From: JAGOBP01 sp964550855
GTDB lineage: Bacteria; Chloroflexota; Anaerolineae; Fen-1058
Direction of reading: 5' to 3'
Length of the DNA: 64,000 bases
Assembly (NCBI GenBank): GCA_964550855.1
Contig: CAZKBQ010000007.1
Span: forward strand, 1-64,000
The notes beneath the pieces were generated by a model. The model ran no database searches. It had not been told where the DNA came from and was given only the letters and a program-made list of their open reading frames with translations. The translations under genes and the position numbers were made by a program. Below are positions 35,401 through 43,325 of this stretch, one piece after another; within the stretch, counting starts at the first letter, position 1, and each line of letters starts with the position of its first letter.

Positions 35401-38400
35401 ACTATGTGGTCTGGAACACCAACACCGGCAGCAGCTCCAGCCCGACCGATGCCTTTGCGACGATCGTGTACAAGCTGTCCACCGGTACGGCCGTGCTCGA
35501 CTCGTATGTGAACCTGACGCCGGCGCTGGACACGTATCCGTTTAACAACAACGTGCTGATCATGCCGGTCAGCGCCGCCAGCCTGGGCCTCGCCAACGGC
35601 AACGCGCGCTTTGACTATCAGATCTTCAGCTTCAGCCGCGAAGAGCCGTCGGGCCTCAACGTTGACGCCACCGCCAAGCATACTTACAGCGCCGAGACAG
35701 CCGGCCTCGACTTCACACAGGGGAGCTTCGCCGCGAACATCTGGCGCGATCTGCCCGGCACCAACGTCAACGTCAACTTCAACCTGGCGGCCTATCTGAC
35801 CAACGGCTCGCAGGGCGCGCTGCTGTTCCACCATCACAACCAGCAGGGCCTGCGCGATGAAGTGATCGGCGTGACCGTGCCCCCCAACTTCGTGCCTCTT
35901 ACCGTCCTGCACACCAACGACTATCACGGCAATCTGGAACCGGCGGGCAGCAACCCCGGCATGGCGCGCATGGCGGCCGTCATCAAGACCGCGCGCAAGG
36001 AAGTGTCCAACTCCATCCTGCTGGACGCCGGCGACGAGATGCAGGGCAGTCTGCTCTCCAACCTGAAGAAGGGCGAACCGACGATCGATCTGTTCAACTT
36101 CGTCGGCTACAACGCCGCCACCTTCGGCAACCATGAGTTCGACTGGGGGCAGCAGGTGCTGATCAGCCGCACCCAGCAAGCTGCCTTCCCGTACACCGTG
36201 GCGAACCTGGTGGTGAAAGATGCCGCCGACTGCGCCAACGCCGGCTGGACTGTGCCGATTTCCCTCTCGGTCAAGCCGTGGATCACCATGACCGTCGGCA
36301 CCGGTTCCCGCAAGGCTGTGATCGGCATCATCGGCGTGGGGTCCGTGGAGACACCGTACATCACCATCGCTTCGGCGACGGATGGCCTGTGCTTCAAGGA
36401 CCCGGCCGCGTCGATCGCGCACTACTACAACGACATCAAGGCGGCCGGCGCCGACACGATCATCGTGCTGAGTCACAACGGCTATGATGACGGCGGCTAT
36501 GGCTACGGCTTCCCCGTCTATGGTGACAAGACGCTGGCGAAGAAACTGCTTGACCAGGGCACGCCCGTGCCGCTCATCATCGGTGGTCACAGCCACACCA
36601 ATCTGACCGCACCGACCATCGTGACCAGCACGCTGGCACCCGGCCTGAGCACGGCCGTCGTGCAGGCCTACTACGCGAGCCGCCGCGTGGGCCGCGCCGA
36701 TCTGATGATCAACACCGCCACCGACACCGCCACCGTCAGTTGGAAGAGCCTGGTGGTCGATCCGGCCGGGCCTAAGGACGCTACCGCCGACGCGCGAGTC
36801 AACGTGTGGGCCAGTGATCCGGCCTATCAGGCGCAGATCAACCAGGTCATCGGCTACAGTAACGTGGATCTGATCCGCGACTACAACGGCGACAACTTTG
36901 TCGGCGATCTGGTCAACGATTCGATCTACTACGATCTGAACACGGACACCGATCCCAACAACGACGTGGACATGGTGTTCAACAATCCGGGTGGCCTGCG
37001 CATCGACCTGACCAGCACCACCAAACCCTTCACGCTGACGTATGGCATGTTGTTCAGCGAGCTGCCGTTTGGCAACGCCACGCTGGTCGGCGACATGACC
37101 GGCGCGCAGATCGTCGACCTGCTCAACCAGAGCGCCACGCTGTTCAAGGGCGCGCTGCAGGTCGGCGGCATCCGCTACAAGTTCTATCGCTACAGCGACG
37201 CACTGCCCGGCCCGCAACCGTATGCGTGGGGCGCGTATGACATCCAGGTGAAGAACCGCACGACGGGCATCTACGAGCCGATCGTGATCACCAAGACCTA
37301 TCGCATCGCCACCAACGAGTTCCTGGCGCCGGCCGGTCAGGACGGCTTCACGCCGTTCAAGTACGTGACCAACTACTCGTACTATGGCGACATGCTCGAC
37401 GGCGTCAATCGCTGGGTGAGCAAGGCCTACAGCACCACCCTGTCGGCCTACAACGGCCCGACCGGTAACGGCCAGCTCGACGGCCGCATCGCCCGCAATG
37501 GCACCGACACCTACGGCGGCACCGCCACCGAAGTCGTGCCCATCACGTTCCTGCATCACAACGATCCGCACGGCCGCCTGCTGCCGTCCGGCAGCGCGCC
37601 GGGTTACACCAACCTGGTCACGCTCATCAATCAGGAACGCGCGCACAACCCCAGCCGCACGCTGCTGCTCAACGCCGGCGACACCATTCAGGGCGACGCC
37701 ATGGCCGCCTACTACAAGGCCGCCTTCACCGGCTTCGGCCCGGACGGTTCCACGCTGCCCGTCACGTTGACCGTGAATCCCATCCTCAAGGCGATGAATG
37801 CCATGACGTACACCGCCATGACGCTGGGCAACCACGAGTTCAACTACGGCAACTACGTCTTCACCGGCACGCTGGGGCAGGCCAACTTCCCGTTGCTGCA
37901 GGCCAACGTGTATGACAATGGTGCTTACGGCCTGGCGCAGGTGAACGTGCGCGACTCGATCACCGTGTCGCTGCCCGGCCCGTCGGGCACGGTCAAGGTC
38001 GCCGTGCTCGGCATCGGCAACCATCGCATCCCGCAGTATGAGCTGCCCAGCAACATTCCGGGCCTCACGTTCACCAACCCCATCACCGAAGCGCAGCTGC
38101 GCGCCCCGGCGCTGAAGGCGACCAACGACATCGTCCTGGCGCTGACGCACATCGGCTTCACGGATGATCCCAACAGTGTGGAAGTGGACACCAACGTCGA
38201 TACCAACCTCGCCGCTCAGACCACCGGCATCGACGCCATCATCGGCAGCCACAGCCACACCAACCCCACCACCGGCTTCGGGCCGTACAAGTATCTGCCC
38301 ACGTTCGTCGGCAGCCCCGACAACGTGCCGGTGATCATCAACCAGGCCTACCGCTACAACACCTTCCTGGGTGAGGTGATCCTGGGCGTGCTGCCCAAGG

Positions 38401-39221
38401 TCGGCGGTGGCTATGAGGTCGTCGCCCGCGCGGGCCGTGACATCGCCAACTCCACCAGCGTGGCGCAAGACCCGGTCGTCAAGGCCATCGTCGACCCGTA
38501 CGACGCGTTCTTCCAGACGTACAAGAACCGCCAGCTCGGGCAGACCAGTGTGCCGATCGATACGCTGAACGCGTTCACGCAGGAGACCAACGGCGCCAAC
38601 CTGCAGGTCGACGCCTCACTGTGGAAGCTCACCAGCACGCTGGGCATCCCCATCGACTTCCACCTGTCCGGCGCCATGACCAACGCCGCCATCGCGGCTT
38701 CGGCCACAGCCACCAACCCCGTCACCATGACCGTAAATGACATGTTCACGCTCATGCCATACGAGAACTCGCTGCTGGTCATGGACATCAACGGCGCGCA
38801 GCTCAAGGCCATCCTGGAGCGCGGTTTCCGCAACTACTGGTACTACAAGAACACCAGCAACGCGGGCGGGTACTCCAAGTACACCACCTGCATGTTGGAC
38901 GTATCGGCGGGTGCGGTCATTACGTATCAGGACACCATCAGTTACACACCGGGGATCGATTACGTCGTTGGCATGGCGGTCAACGGCGTCCCGATCGACT
39001 TCACCGCGGCGACCACGTACACCGTCTCCACGGTCAACTACCTGGCCGCCGGCTCGTGCAACTTCAACAACGGCGGCGTCAGCCTGTGGCCGCTCAACCA
39101 GATCGTCGCCGACACGCAATACTATGTCCGCGATGTGGTGATCGACTACATCCCGCTGCTGCCGCAGCCGATCCACCCGCAGATCGAAGGCCGCCTGGTC
39201 TTCCTGCCCGCTGCACCGTAA
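32478..39221 (+). CDS. Giant secreted subtilase fused to two 5'-nucleotidase-like modules
   Basis: 2247-aa exported protein. Order: signal peptide (1-26, VIVLAVVFSMVMSFPVVAQ); inhibitor I9 propeptide (about 72-160); subtilisin S8 domain (about 190-680) with D203 (IIDSGLD), H287 (DHGTHVAG) and S632 (GTSMASPHVAG), interrupted by a PA domain (about 450-560, CTFQTKVYNAMVAGARGVIIANN); a C-terminal beta region (about 690-1135); metallophosphatase 1 (HTNDYHGN at 1145, GNHEF at N1218-H1219) with its 5'-nucleotidase C domain (about 1455-1640); and metallophosphatase 2 (HHNDPHGR at 1693, GNHEF at N1785-H1786) with a second C domain (about 2015-2240). All catalytic residues look intact. There is no sorting signal or C-terminal anchor. 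It may digest protein and extracellular nucleotides together for C, N and P. Confidence 0.95.
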   Translation: MSRLFRRVIVLAVVFSMVMSFPVVAQPATIAPASPAAPVSLPQSVQADEPVSVPTLGVAPDGPVDKPQGEQKTGVATFVVELADEPAAVVYAAAAKSEAAAATRAQIARIEAAQQQLLAPLADLGATVLFRNQRVYNGIYVRVDAAQIDTIARLPGVKAVHPVIAKSIDNWHSVPLIGAPQLWDSGGAFGGLLGEGVKIGIIDSGLDYMHVDFGGLGTPAVYNANDTTVITDTYNGQPLFPTAKVMGGYDFVGDSYDADPNSGTYQPIPHPDPDPAACLTGGSSADHGTHVAGTAAGYGVKGDGTTYTGPYTPNMNLASFWVGPGVAPKADLYSLRVFGCNGSTDVVDQAIEWAVDPNGDGDFSDHLDVINMSLGSSYGALYDSSTIASNNASLAGIIVVTSAGNSGDVYYVSGSPGIAERAISTAGVDDGAAVLGAFRVTAPVTITGNYPGTEAAFGPDLEVIGPITGTLVYPSTQANGCASFNITNTQIISNNIALIDRGTCTFQTKVYNAMVAGARGVIIANNVVGDPITMGGDATIPPVNIPSMMTDLTTGNLLKANLPGVEVVLTAAYRDTIRSLTPSLENTIYTSSSRGPRRGDSLLKPDLAAPAVSIYSALNHSGYKGTSYSGTSMASPHVAGSMALLRELHPDWSVEELKALAINTALQDVKGTGSLASTNYGPGRIGTGRVVLPNAAASEVVAYNAETPWTTSVSFGAVEVLGTATATKYVKVVNKSAKPMAYTVSYDNRADVPGVAYTITPAQISLPPYGSTLITVKMTANAAQMKHTREASVSSAGGRSWLSEEAGYVVLSPIVYQLNLPMVASNHATAGAPVKVAAAPALRVAIYAAPRPAADMHATVSGLNFTGATGTAVIPLTGTHSISTGLSYPTDIVSLAAGFELAESSPNDAWTPAYQDNADLKYVGVTNNYRVAAGGFVTNTTLYFGVATWGDHNSATAADAEFDIYIDTNRDGTWDYVVWNTNTGSSSSPTDAFATIVYKLSTGTAVLDSYVNLTPALDTYPFNNNVLIMPVSAASLGLANGNARFDYQIFSFSREEPSGLNVDATAKHTYSAETAGLDFTQGSFAANIWRDLPGTNVNVNFNLAAYLTNGSQGALLFHHHNQQGLRDEVIGVTVPPNFVPLTVLHTNDYHGNLEPAGSNPGMARMAAVIKTARKEVSNSILLDAGDEMQGSLLSNLKKGEPTIDLFNFVGYNAATFGNHEFDWGQQVLISRTQQAAFPYTVANLVVKDAADCANAGWTVPISLSVKPWITMTVGTGSRKAVIGIIGVGSVETPYITIASATDGLCFKDPAASIAHYYNDIKAAGADTIIVLSHNGYDDGGYGYGFPVYGDKTLAKKLLDQGTPVPLIIGGHSHTNLTAPTIVTSTLAPGLSTAVVQAYYASRRVGRADLMINTATDTATVSWKSLVVDPAGPKDATADARVNVWASDPAYQAQINQVIGYSNVDLIRDYNGDNFVGDLVNDSIYYDLNTDTDPNNDVDMVFNNPGGLRIDLTSTTKPFTLTYGMLFSELPFGNATLVGDMTGAQIVDLLNQSATLFKGALQVGGIRYKFYRYSDALPGPQPYAWGAYDIQVKNRTTGIYEPIVITKTYRIATNEFLAPAGQDGFTPFKYVTNYSYYGDMLDGVNRWVSKAYSTTLSAYNGPTGNGQLDGRIARNGTDTYGGTATEVVPITFLHHNDPHGRLLPSGSAPGYTNLVTLINQERAHNPSRTLLLNAGDTIQGDAMAAYYKAAFTGFGPDGSTLPVTLTVNPILKAMNAMTYTAMTLGNHEFNYGNYVFTGTLGQANFPLLQANVYDNGAYGLAQVNVRDSITVSLPGPSGTVKVAVLGIGNHRIPQYELPSNIPGLTFTNPITEAQLRAPALKATNDIVLALTHIGFTDDPNSVEVDTNVDTNLAAQTTGIDAIIGSHSHTNPTTGFGPYKYLPTFVGSPDNVPVIINQAYRYNTFLGEVILGVLPKVGGGYEVVARAGRDIANSTSVAQDPVVKAIVDPYDAFFQTYKNRQLGQTSVPIDTLNAFTQETNGANLQVDASLWKLTSTLGIPIDFHLSGAMTNAAIAASATATNPVTMTVNDMFTLMPYENSLLVMDINGAQLKAILERGFRNYWYYKNTSNAGGYSKYTTCMLDVSAGAVITYQDTISYTPGIDYVVGMAVNGVPIDFTAATTYTVSTVNYLAAGSCNFNNGGVSLWPLNQIVADTQYYVRDVVIDYIPLLPQPIHPQIEGRLVFLPAAP

Positions 39222-39261
39222 ACGCACTGCGTCCGTCTTCACTCCGGTTGAGTGATTAACA

Positions 39262-39300
39262 CAAGACCCGATGGGCCAGCACAGCCCATCGGGTCTTGCG
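39262..39300 (+). terminator. Terminator hairpin after the giant gene
   Basis: A perfect 15-bp stem (39262-39276 with 39284-39298, core AAGACCCGATGGGC) is followed by CGTTGTG; the U-tract is poor, but the stem is strong and correctly placed. Confidence 0.75.
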
Positions 39301-39308
39301 TTGTGCGG

Positions 39309-39314
39309 TAGAAT
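39309..39314 (+). promoter_or_regulatory. -10 box for a probable leaderless mRNA
   Basis: TAGAAT ends 6 nt before the ATG at 39321 and starts only 11 nt after the preceding hairpin. Confidence 0.55.
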
Positions 39315-39320
39315 TGGCCT

Positions 39321-39869
39321 ATGCCCAAACCGCTCGAAATGAACTATTGTCCGTGCTGCGGACATCCGCTGGAAGATCGTCATCTCTTCGGACGTGTGCG
39401 CCGCGCCTGCGCGCAGTGCGGCTTCATCTTCTTTCGCGAGCCGAAAGTAGCCGCCGGCGTGCTGGCCGAGCAGGCCGGCCGCGTTCTGCTGATCAAACGC
39501 GCCAACGATCCGCATCGCGGGGACTGGGCGCTGCCGGCCGGCTTCGTGGAGATCGACGAAGGGCCGGCGTCCGCCGCCTTGCGCGAACTTCGGGAGGAGA
39601 CCGGCCTGATCGGGCGCATCACCGGCCTCATCGGCACGTACACCCTCCGATCGGATCCGCGCGGCCCAATTATCCTGATCCTTTTTCGGGCACAGATCGA
39701 AGGCGGTGAACTGCACGCCGACGACGACGCCGAAGCGGTGCGCTTCTTTGCGCCCGATGAACTGCCGCCCAACCTCGCTTTTGCCTCCACACGCCGCGCC
39801 GTGCTGCGCTGGCGGCTCAACGCACTGGACGGATCAAAAACGTCAGCCGGCGGCCCGGCCGCCGGCTGA
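39321..39869 (+). CDS. Nudix hydrolase with N-terminal zinc ribbon
   Basis: 182-aa hydrolase. Residues 9-35 hold a four-Cys zinc ribbon (CPCCGHPL, CAQCGF), followed by a Nudix domain with the full box GFVEIDEGPASAALRELREETGL. This layout resembles NudC-like NADH pyrophosphatases and ADP-ribose/NAD-related Nudix enzymes; the substrate cannot be fixed from sequence. The start codon lies 6 nt after the -10 box with no ribosome site. Confidence 0.93.
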   Translation: MPKPLEMNYCPCCGHPLEDRHLFGRVRRACAQCGFIFFREPKVAAGVLAEQAGRVLLIKRANDPHRGDWALPAGFVEIDEGPASAALRELREETGLIGRITGLIGTYTLRSDPRGPIILILFRAQIEGGELHADDDAEAVRFFAPDELPPNLAFASTRRAVLRWRLNALDGSKTSAGGPAAG

Positions 39870-39904
39870 CGCCAGATTCGATGGTGAAGCGGGGCTTGCT
39901 GAGT

Positions 39905-40279
39905 TTACGAGGCGCCCAGATTGTGGCGCATCTCGTCGAACTCGGTCTTGGTGATTTCACCCCGCGCGTAACGCTTCTGCAGGATGTCCAGCGCTGAATC
40001 AGGCGTAACCGTCGGCGCGGCACCGGCATCGCTGGAGCGCCCCACCAGCCCGCCGACGATCCACACGATCAGGCCGATGATCAGCGCCCACATGGCGATC
40101 GACATGACGCCCGACAGCAGCCCGCCCCAGCCCAGCATCGGGAAGAAGCGGATCCGATCTGGATAGAAATTGGCGGCAAAGACGTTGCCCCGCCCCAGCC
40201 AGAAACCGATCAGCACCAAGCCGCCGGCCACGACCAAAGCCACCAGAACCTTGAGAAACCTGCGTCCCGTTGTGCTCAT
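39905..40279 (-). CDS. Two-helix membrane protein with C-terminal SHOCT domain
   Basis: 124-aa protein with two membrane helices (VLVALVVAGGLVLIGFWLG and VMSIAMWALIIGLIVWIVGG) and a C-terminal SHOCT motif (ALDILQKRYARGEITKTEFDEM), a short domain often at the end of membrane proteins and thought to mediate oligomerisation. I start at ATG 40279 with GAGAGG upstream. It is divergent from the toast-rack gene, with which it may share a regulatory region. Confidence 0.88.
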   Translation of the reverse strand: MSTTGRRFLKVLVALVVAGGLVLIGFWLGRGNVFAANFYPDRIRFFPMLGWGGLLSGVMSIAMWALIIGLIVWIVGGLVGRSSDAGAAPTVTPDSALDILQKRYARGEITKTEFDEMRHNLGAS

Positions 40280-40495
40280 TTTCAACCTCTCTTCTGCCAC
40301 CGCCACGGTGTGGACGGTGCGATGCTGTCACTATACAGCTACAGTGTAAAAAGACTGCAAGAAGTAGATGAAACGCAGGTGAGAGTTTGGACGGCGTCGG
40401 TCTTACTGTCCCCCGGAAATCCGACTTTGGCCCGATGCCCGCGGCGGCCGGCGCGTTTACACTTGAAGCAATTCACAAGCAAAGCGGAGGGTGTC
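40280..40495. promoter_or_regulatory. Divergent intergenic region
   Basis: 216 nt between two divergent membrane-protein genes. It contains TACA-N7-TGTA (about 40333-40347) near a TATACA hexamer, a possible operator over a promoter, but I cannot name a regulator. Otherwise nothing clear. Confidence 0.35.
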
Positions 40496-41029
40496 ATGCG
40501 TGACAGGAATGCGCTGCTGGTCGGAGTGCTGCTCGTCGGGATGGGGGCGTTCTTCTTGCTGGGCAACGTGCTGCACATCAACATCTGGGCGCTGCTGTGG
40601 CCGCTGGCGCTCATCGCGTTGGGCGCGGCCATCCTGCTGCGGCCCCGCCTGGCCGGGGCCGAGGCCCGCGGTCAGGTCGTGCTGCTGGGCGATCTGCATC
40701 GCTACGGCGACTGGCAGGTGGCGCCCGAAGAGGCCTGGGTCGGCATCGGCGACGTGGACCTGGATCTGACGCACGCCGTCATTCCAGCAGGTGAAACCGT
40801 GCTGGGCGTGCGCGGCCTCATCGGCGATGTGGACTTGGTTGTGCCGCAGGGCGTGGGACTGGCCGTGAATGCCGGCGGGCTGATCGGCAGTGTCAAGGAG
40901 CAGGGCCGCGAGCATTCGATCTTTCTCACCACCTACCGCTACGCCAGTGACGACTACGAGACGGCCGAGCGCCGGGTCAAAATCGAAACCGGCTTCCTGA
41001 TCGGCGACGTCAAGATCAGGCGGGTATAA
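40496..41029 (+). CDS. LiaF-like toast-rack membrane protein
   Basis: 177-aa protein. Two N-terminal membrane helices (ALLVGVLLVGMGAFFLLGNV and INIWALLWPLALIALGAAIL), as in the LiaI/LiaF transmembrane domain, precede a C-terminal beta-helix-like toast-rack domain (VGIGDVDLDLTHAVIPAGETVLGVRGLIGDVDLVVPQGVGLAV, ending TGFLIGDVKIRRV). Such proteins act as negative regulators of cell-envelope stress two-component systems in Gram-positive bacteria; no LiaRS pair is adjacent here. GGAGG lies 5 nt before the ATG. Confidence 0.88.
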   Translation: MRDRNALLVGVLLVGMGAFFLLGNVLHINIWALLWPLALIALGAAILLRPRLAGAEARGQVVLLGDLHRYGDWQVAPEEAWVGIGDVDLDLTHAVIPAGETVLGVRGLIGDVDLVVPQGVGLAVNAGGLIGSVKEQGREHSIFLTTYRYASDDYETAERRVKIETGFLIGDVKIRRV

Positions 41030-41052
41030 GCGCCGCTCGCTCAACAACGAAA

Positions 41053-41092
41053 CCGGCCTCGATCGGAAGTCCGATCGAGGCCGGAGTTATTT
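41053..41092. terminator. Bidirectional terminator hairpin
   Basis: CCGGCCTCGATCGGA (41053-41067) pairs with TCCGATCGAGGCCGG (41070-41084), followed by AGTTATTT on the plus strand and TTTCGTTGTT on the minus strand. It separates convergent genes. Confidence 0.75.
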
Positions 41093-41099
41093 GCCGCGA

Positions 41100-41468
41100 T
41101 CAATACGCGCCCAGTTCGTGCAGCCGCTCGTCGCTGATGCCGAAATAGTGGGCGATCTCGTGCTGCACCACGTGCTGCGCCAGCCGGCGCGCCTCATCCA
41201 GCGTGCGGCATTGCAGCAAGATCGGCTGTCGATAGATGCTGATCTTGTCCGGCGTCACCAGCATGTAGCCGCTGGTGCGCTTGGTCAGCGGGATGCCGTG
41301 GTAGAAGCCCAGCAGCTCTTCGGGCCGGCGCACGCCTGCCGCGCGCAGCGTTTCCCGATCGGCCCACTCCTCCACGACGATGGCTATGTTGTCCAGGCGC
41401 GCGCGAAAGTATTCGGGCAGCTGCGCCACGGCCTCTTCAACCCACTGCTCAAACTCGACGTCGCCCAT
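41100..41468 (-). CDS. Small zincin metallopeptidase
   Basis: 122-aa protein of the minimal metallopeptidase (DUF1025-type) family. The zinc motif is QHEIAHYFGISDERLHELG, i.e. HExxH with a downstream DxRLxELG, preceded by an N-terminal helix (VEFEQWVEEAVAQLPEYF) and DKISIYRQPILLQC. It has no signal peptide. The substrate is unknown. It is last in a minus-strand run with GrpB and the acyl-CoA dehydrogenase. Confidence 0.92.
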   Translation of the reverse strand: MGDVEFEQWVEEAVAQLPEYFRARLDNIAIVVEEWADRETLRAAGVRRPEELLGFYHGIPLTKRTSGYMLVTPDKISIYRQPILLQCRTLDEARRLAQHVVQHEIAHYFGISDERLHELGAY

Positions 41469-41480
41469 ACGGCGATTATA

Positions 41481-42014
41481 TCATCCGGCGGCGCGCCGCC
41501 ACGCGCGCGCCTGCGCTTCAATCGATCTGACGAACTCCGTCTTGGCGTCCGTGTAACCCTCACGATTGGAACCGTACTCGTCGGCCAAGCGCCGCTTCAA
41601 GTCGGCGTAGGCCTGCGCTGCTTCGGGATGGGCGCGCAGATAATCGCGAAACAGCAGGTGACGCTCGTAGAATTCGCTCGTCGTCTCCACCATGTGCAGA
41701 TGGAACTGATCGCCCTGCGCCGGATGCCGGTGGAAGTACAGGCGATAGGGCATGTCAACTTCGAATTCGGGCACATACTGATAGCCCAGCTGCTCCGTCA
41801 GCGGCCCGATGGTGCGGCGCCCCTCGTCGAGCGTCCGCACCCCCGCCAGGATGTCGATGATGGGCTTGGCGCTCAACCCCGGCACGGCCGTGCTGCCCAC
41901 GTGCTCGATCGATACGAGCAGCCCGCCGGTCACCGCCTGGAGGCGCGCCTTCTCCGCTTCAAAGACACGCGGCCAGTTCGGATGATAATCGACGATAACG
42001 ACGGGCTGTCTCAT
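41481..42014 (-). CDS. GrpB family nucleotidyltransferase-like protein
   Basis: 177-aa GrpB/UPF0157 family protein: VVIVDYHPNWPRVFEAEKARL, the nucleotidyltransferase-like SIEHVGSTAVPGLSAKPIIDI (GS..D-type core) and DQFHLHMVETTSEFYERHLLFRDYLRAHP. The family has the polymerase-beta fold but no proven activity in most members; some are fused to CoaE. ATG 42014 has AGGAGA 5 nt upstream. The ACAD gene ends 28 nt upstream. Confidence 0.92.
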   Translation of the reverse strand: MRQPVVIVDYHPNWPRVFEAEKARLQAVTGGLLVSIEHVGSTAVPGLSAKPIIDILAGVRTLDEGRRTIGPLTEQLGYQYVPEFEVDMPYRLYFHRHPAQGDQFHLHMVETTSEFYERHLLFRDYLRAHPEAAQAYADLKRRLADEYGSNREGYTDAKTEFVRSIEAQARAWRRAAG

Positions 42015-42042
42015 GTTGATCTCCTGTCTCCCGATCGATGTT

Positions 42043-43254
42043 TTATTCCGCCTGCCAGACCTGCGGATCGTACGCGGGCAGCTCGCAGCGCAGCGCGCCG
42101 TCCTCGCGGTAGCCCAGCGCATAACCGGCCTGCATCAACTGGTGAATCTCGCTGGTGCCTTCGTATATGATGGCGCCGCGGCTGTTGCGCAGATAACGCT
42201 CCACGTCGTACTCGTCGCTGTAGCCATACGCGCCGTGAATTTGCAGGGCCTCGTTGGCGGCCGCAAAAGACGCATCGGTGGCGTACCATTTGGCCAGCGA
42301 GGTCTCGCGCGTGTTGCGCTCGCCCCGGTTCTTCAGCCAGCCGGCGCGCAAATACAGCAGCCGCGCCGTCTCATACTGCTGCACCATGAATGCGATCTTC
42401 TGCTGGACAAGTTGATGTCGGCCGATCTCTTTGCCAAACGTCTTGCGCTCTTTGGCGTATCTCACGCTGGCTTCCAGTGAAGCACGGATCAAGCCCGTCG
42501 CACCCGAGGCCACCGTGTATCGCCCGTTGTCCAGCGCCGACATCGCGATGCGAAAGCCTTCGCCTTCTTCGCCCAGCCGGTTCTCAATCGGCACGCGCAC
42601 GTCCTGACAATTCACCCAGCCCGTGCTGCCCGCGCGCACACCCAGCTTGCCGTGGATGTCGCCGGTGGTCACCCCCGGCCGATCGGTTTCAATGACAAAC
42701 GCGCTGATACTGTCGTGCGGATCCTTCGCCCCCGGATTGGTCTTGGCGAACCACAGGATGTGATGCGCCTTCGTCGCCAGACTGATCCACATCTTCTCGC
42801 CGTTGATCACATACTCATCGCCGTCGCGCCGCGCCGTGGAAACCATGTTGACCACATCGCTGCCCGCGCCCGGCTCGGTCAGGCCGAACATCGCGATCTT
42901 CTCACCCCTGGCCTGCGGCACCAGCCAGCGCTGCTTTTGCTCTTCAGTCCCCCACTGCAGCAGCGCCAGACTGTTCAACCCCACATGCACCGACATCACC
43001 ACGCGCAGCGACGTGTCCACCGCCTCCAGTTCCTCGCACGCCAGCCCCAGCGCAATGTAATCAAAGCCCTGCCCGCCGTACTTCACCGGCACGCAGATGC
43101 CCAGGATGCCCAGCTCGGCCAGCCGCGGCAGCACGGCCGGATTCATCTGCTGGGCGCGATCCCACTCTTTGATCGTGGGCTGCACTTCCCGCTGCGCAAA
43201 ATCGCGCACCAACTTCTGCACCATCACGTGTTCTGCCGACAACGAGAAATCCAT
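42043..43254 (-). CDS. Acyl-CoA dehydrogenase
   Basis: 403-aa flavoenzyme that oxidises acyl-CoA to enoyl-CoA and passes electrons to ETF. FAD/substrate motifs are FGLTEPGAGSDV and QIHGAYGYSDEYDVERYLR, and the catalytic base Glu is present in IIYEGTSEIHQL. It belongs to the short/branched-chain type by this Glu position. Chain-length specificity cannot be read from the sequence. It is separate from the large beta-oxidation block at 52-63 kb, which encodes EtfAB. Confidence 0.95.
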   Translation of the reverse strand: MDFSLSAEHVMVQKLVRDFAQREVQPTIKEWDRAQQMNPAVLPRLAELGILGICVPVKYGGQGFDYIALGLACEELEAVDTSLRVVMSVHVGLNSLALLQWGTEEQKQRWLVPQARGEKIAMFGLTEPGAGSDVVNMVSTARRDGDEYVINGEKMWISLATKAHHILWFAKTNPGAKDPHDSISAFVIETDRPGVTTGDIHGKLGVRAGSTGWVNCQDVRVPIENRLGEEGEGFRIAMSALDNGRYTVASGATGLIRASLEASVRYAKERKTFGKEIGRHQLVQQKIAFMVQQYETARLLYLRAGWLKNRGERNTRETSLAKWYATDASFAAANEALQIHGAYGYSDEYDVERYLRNSRGAIIYEGTSEIHQLMQAGYALGYREDGALRCELPAYDPQVWQAE

Positions 43255-43287
43255 GACACGCTCCTGCGGATATTGTCCCCGCGCCCG

Positions 43288-43316
43288 TTTTCAGCGGCGG
43301 CCCGACTGAGTATAAT
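43288..43316 (+). promoter_or_regulatory. Promoter for a probable leaderless TPR gene
   Basis: TTTTCA (43288-43293), a 17-nt spacer, TATAAT (43311-43316); the ATG follows 9 nt later at 43326. Confidence 0.7.
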
Positions 43317-43325
43317 TCTACCTCA

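Noticed and set aside
35301..38468. 1055-codon open frame on the minus strand opposite the giant protease gene
   Set aside because: It mirrors the third-position GC bias of the plus-strand gene, has low-complexity Val/Gly/His/Arg composition and no domain, while the plus frame has intact catalytic motifs.
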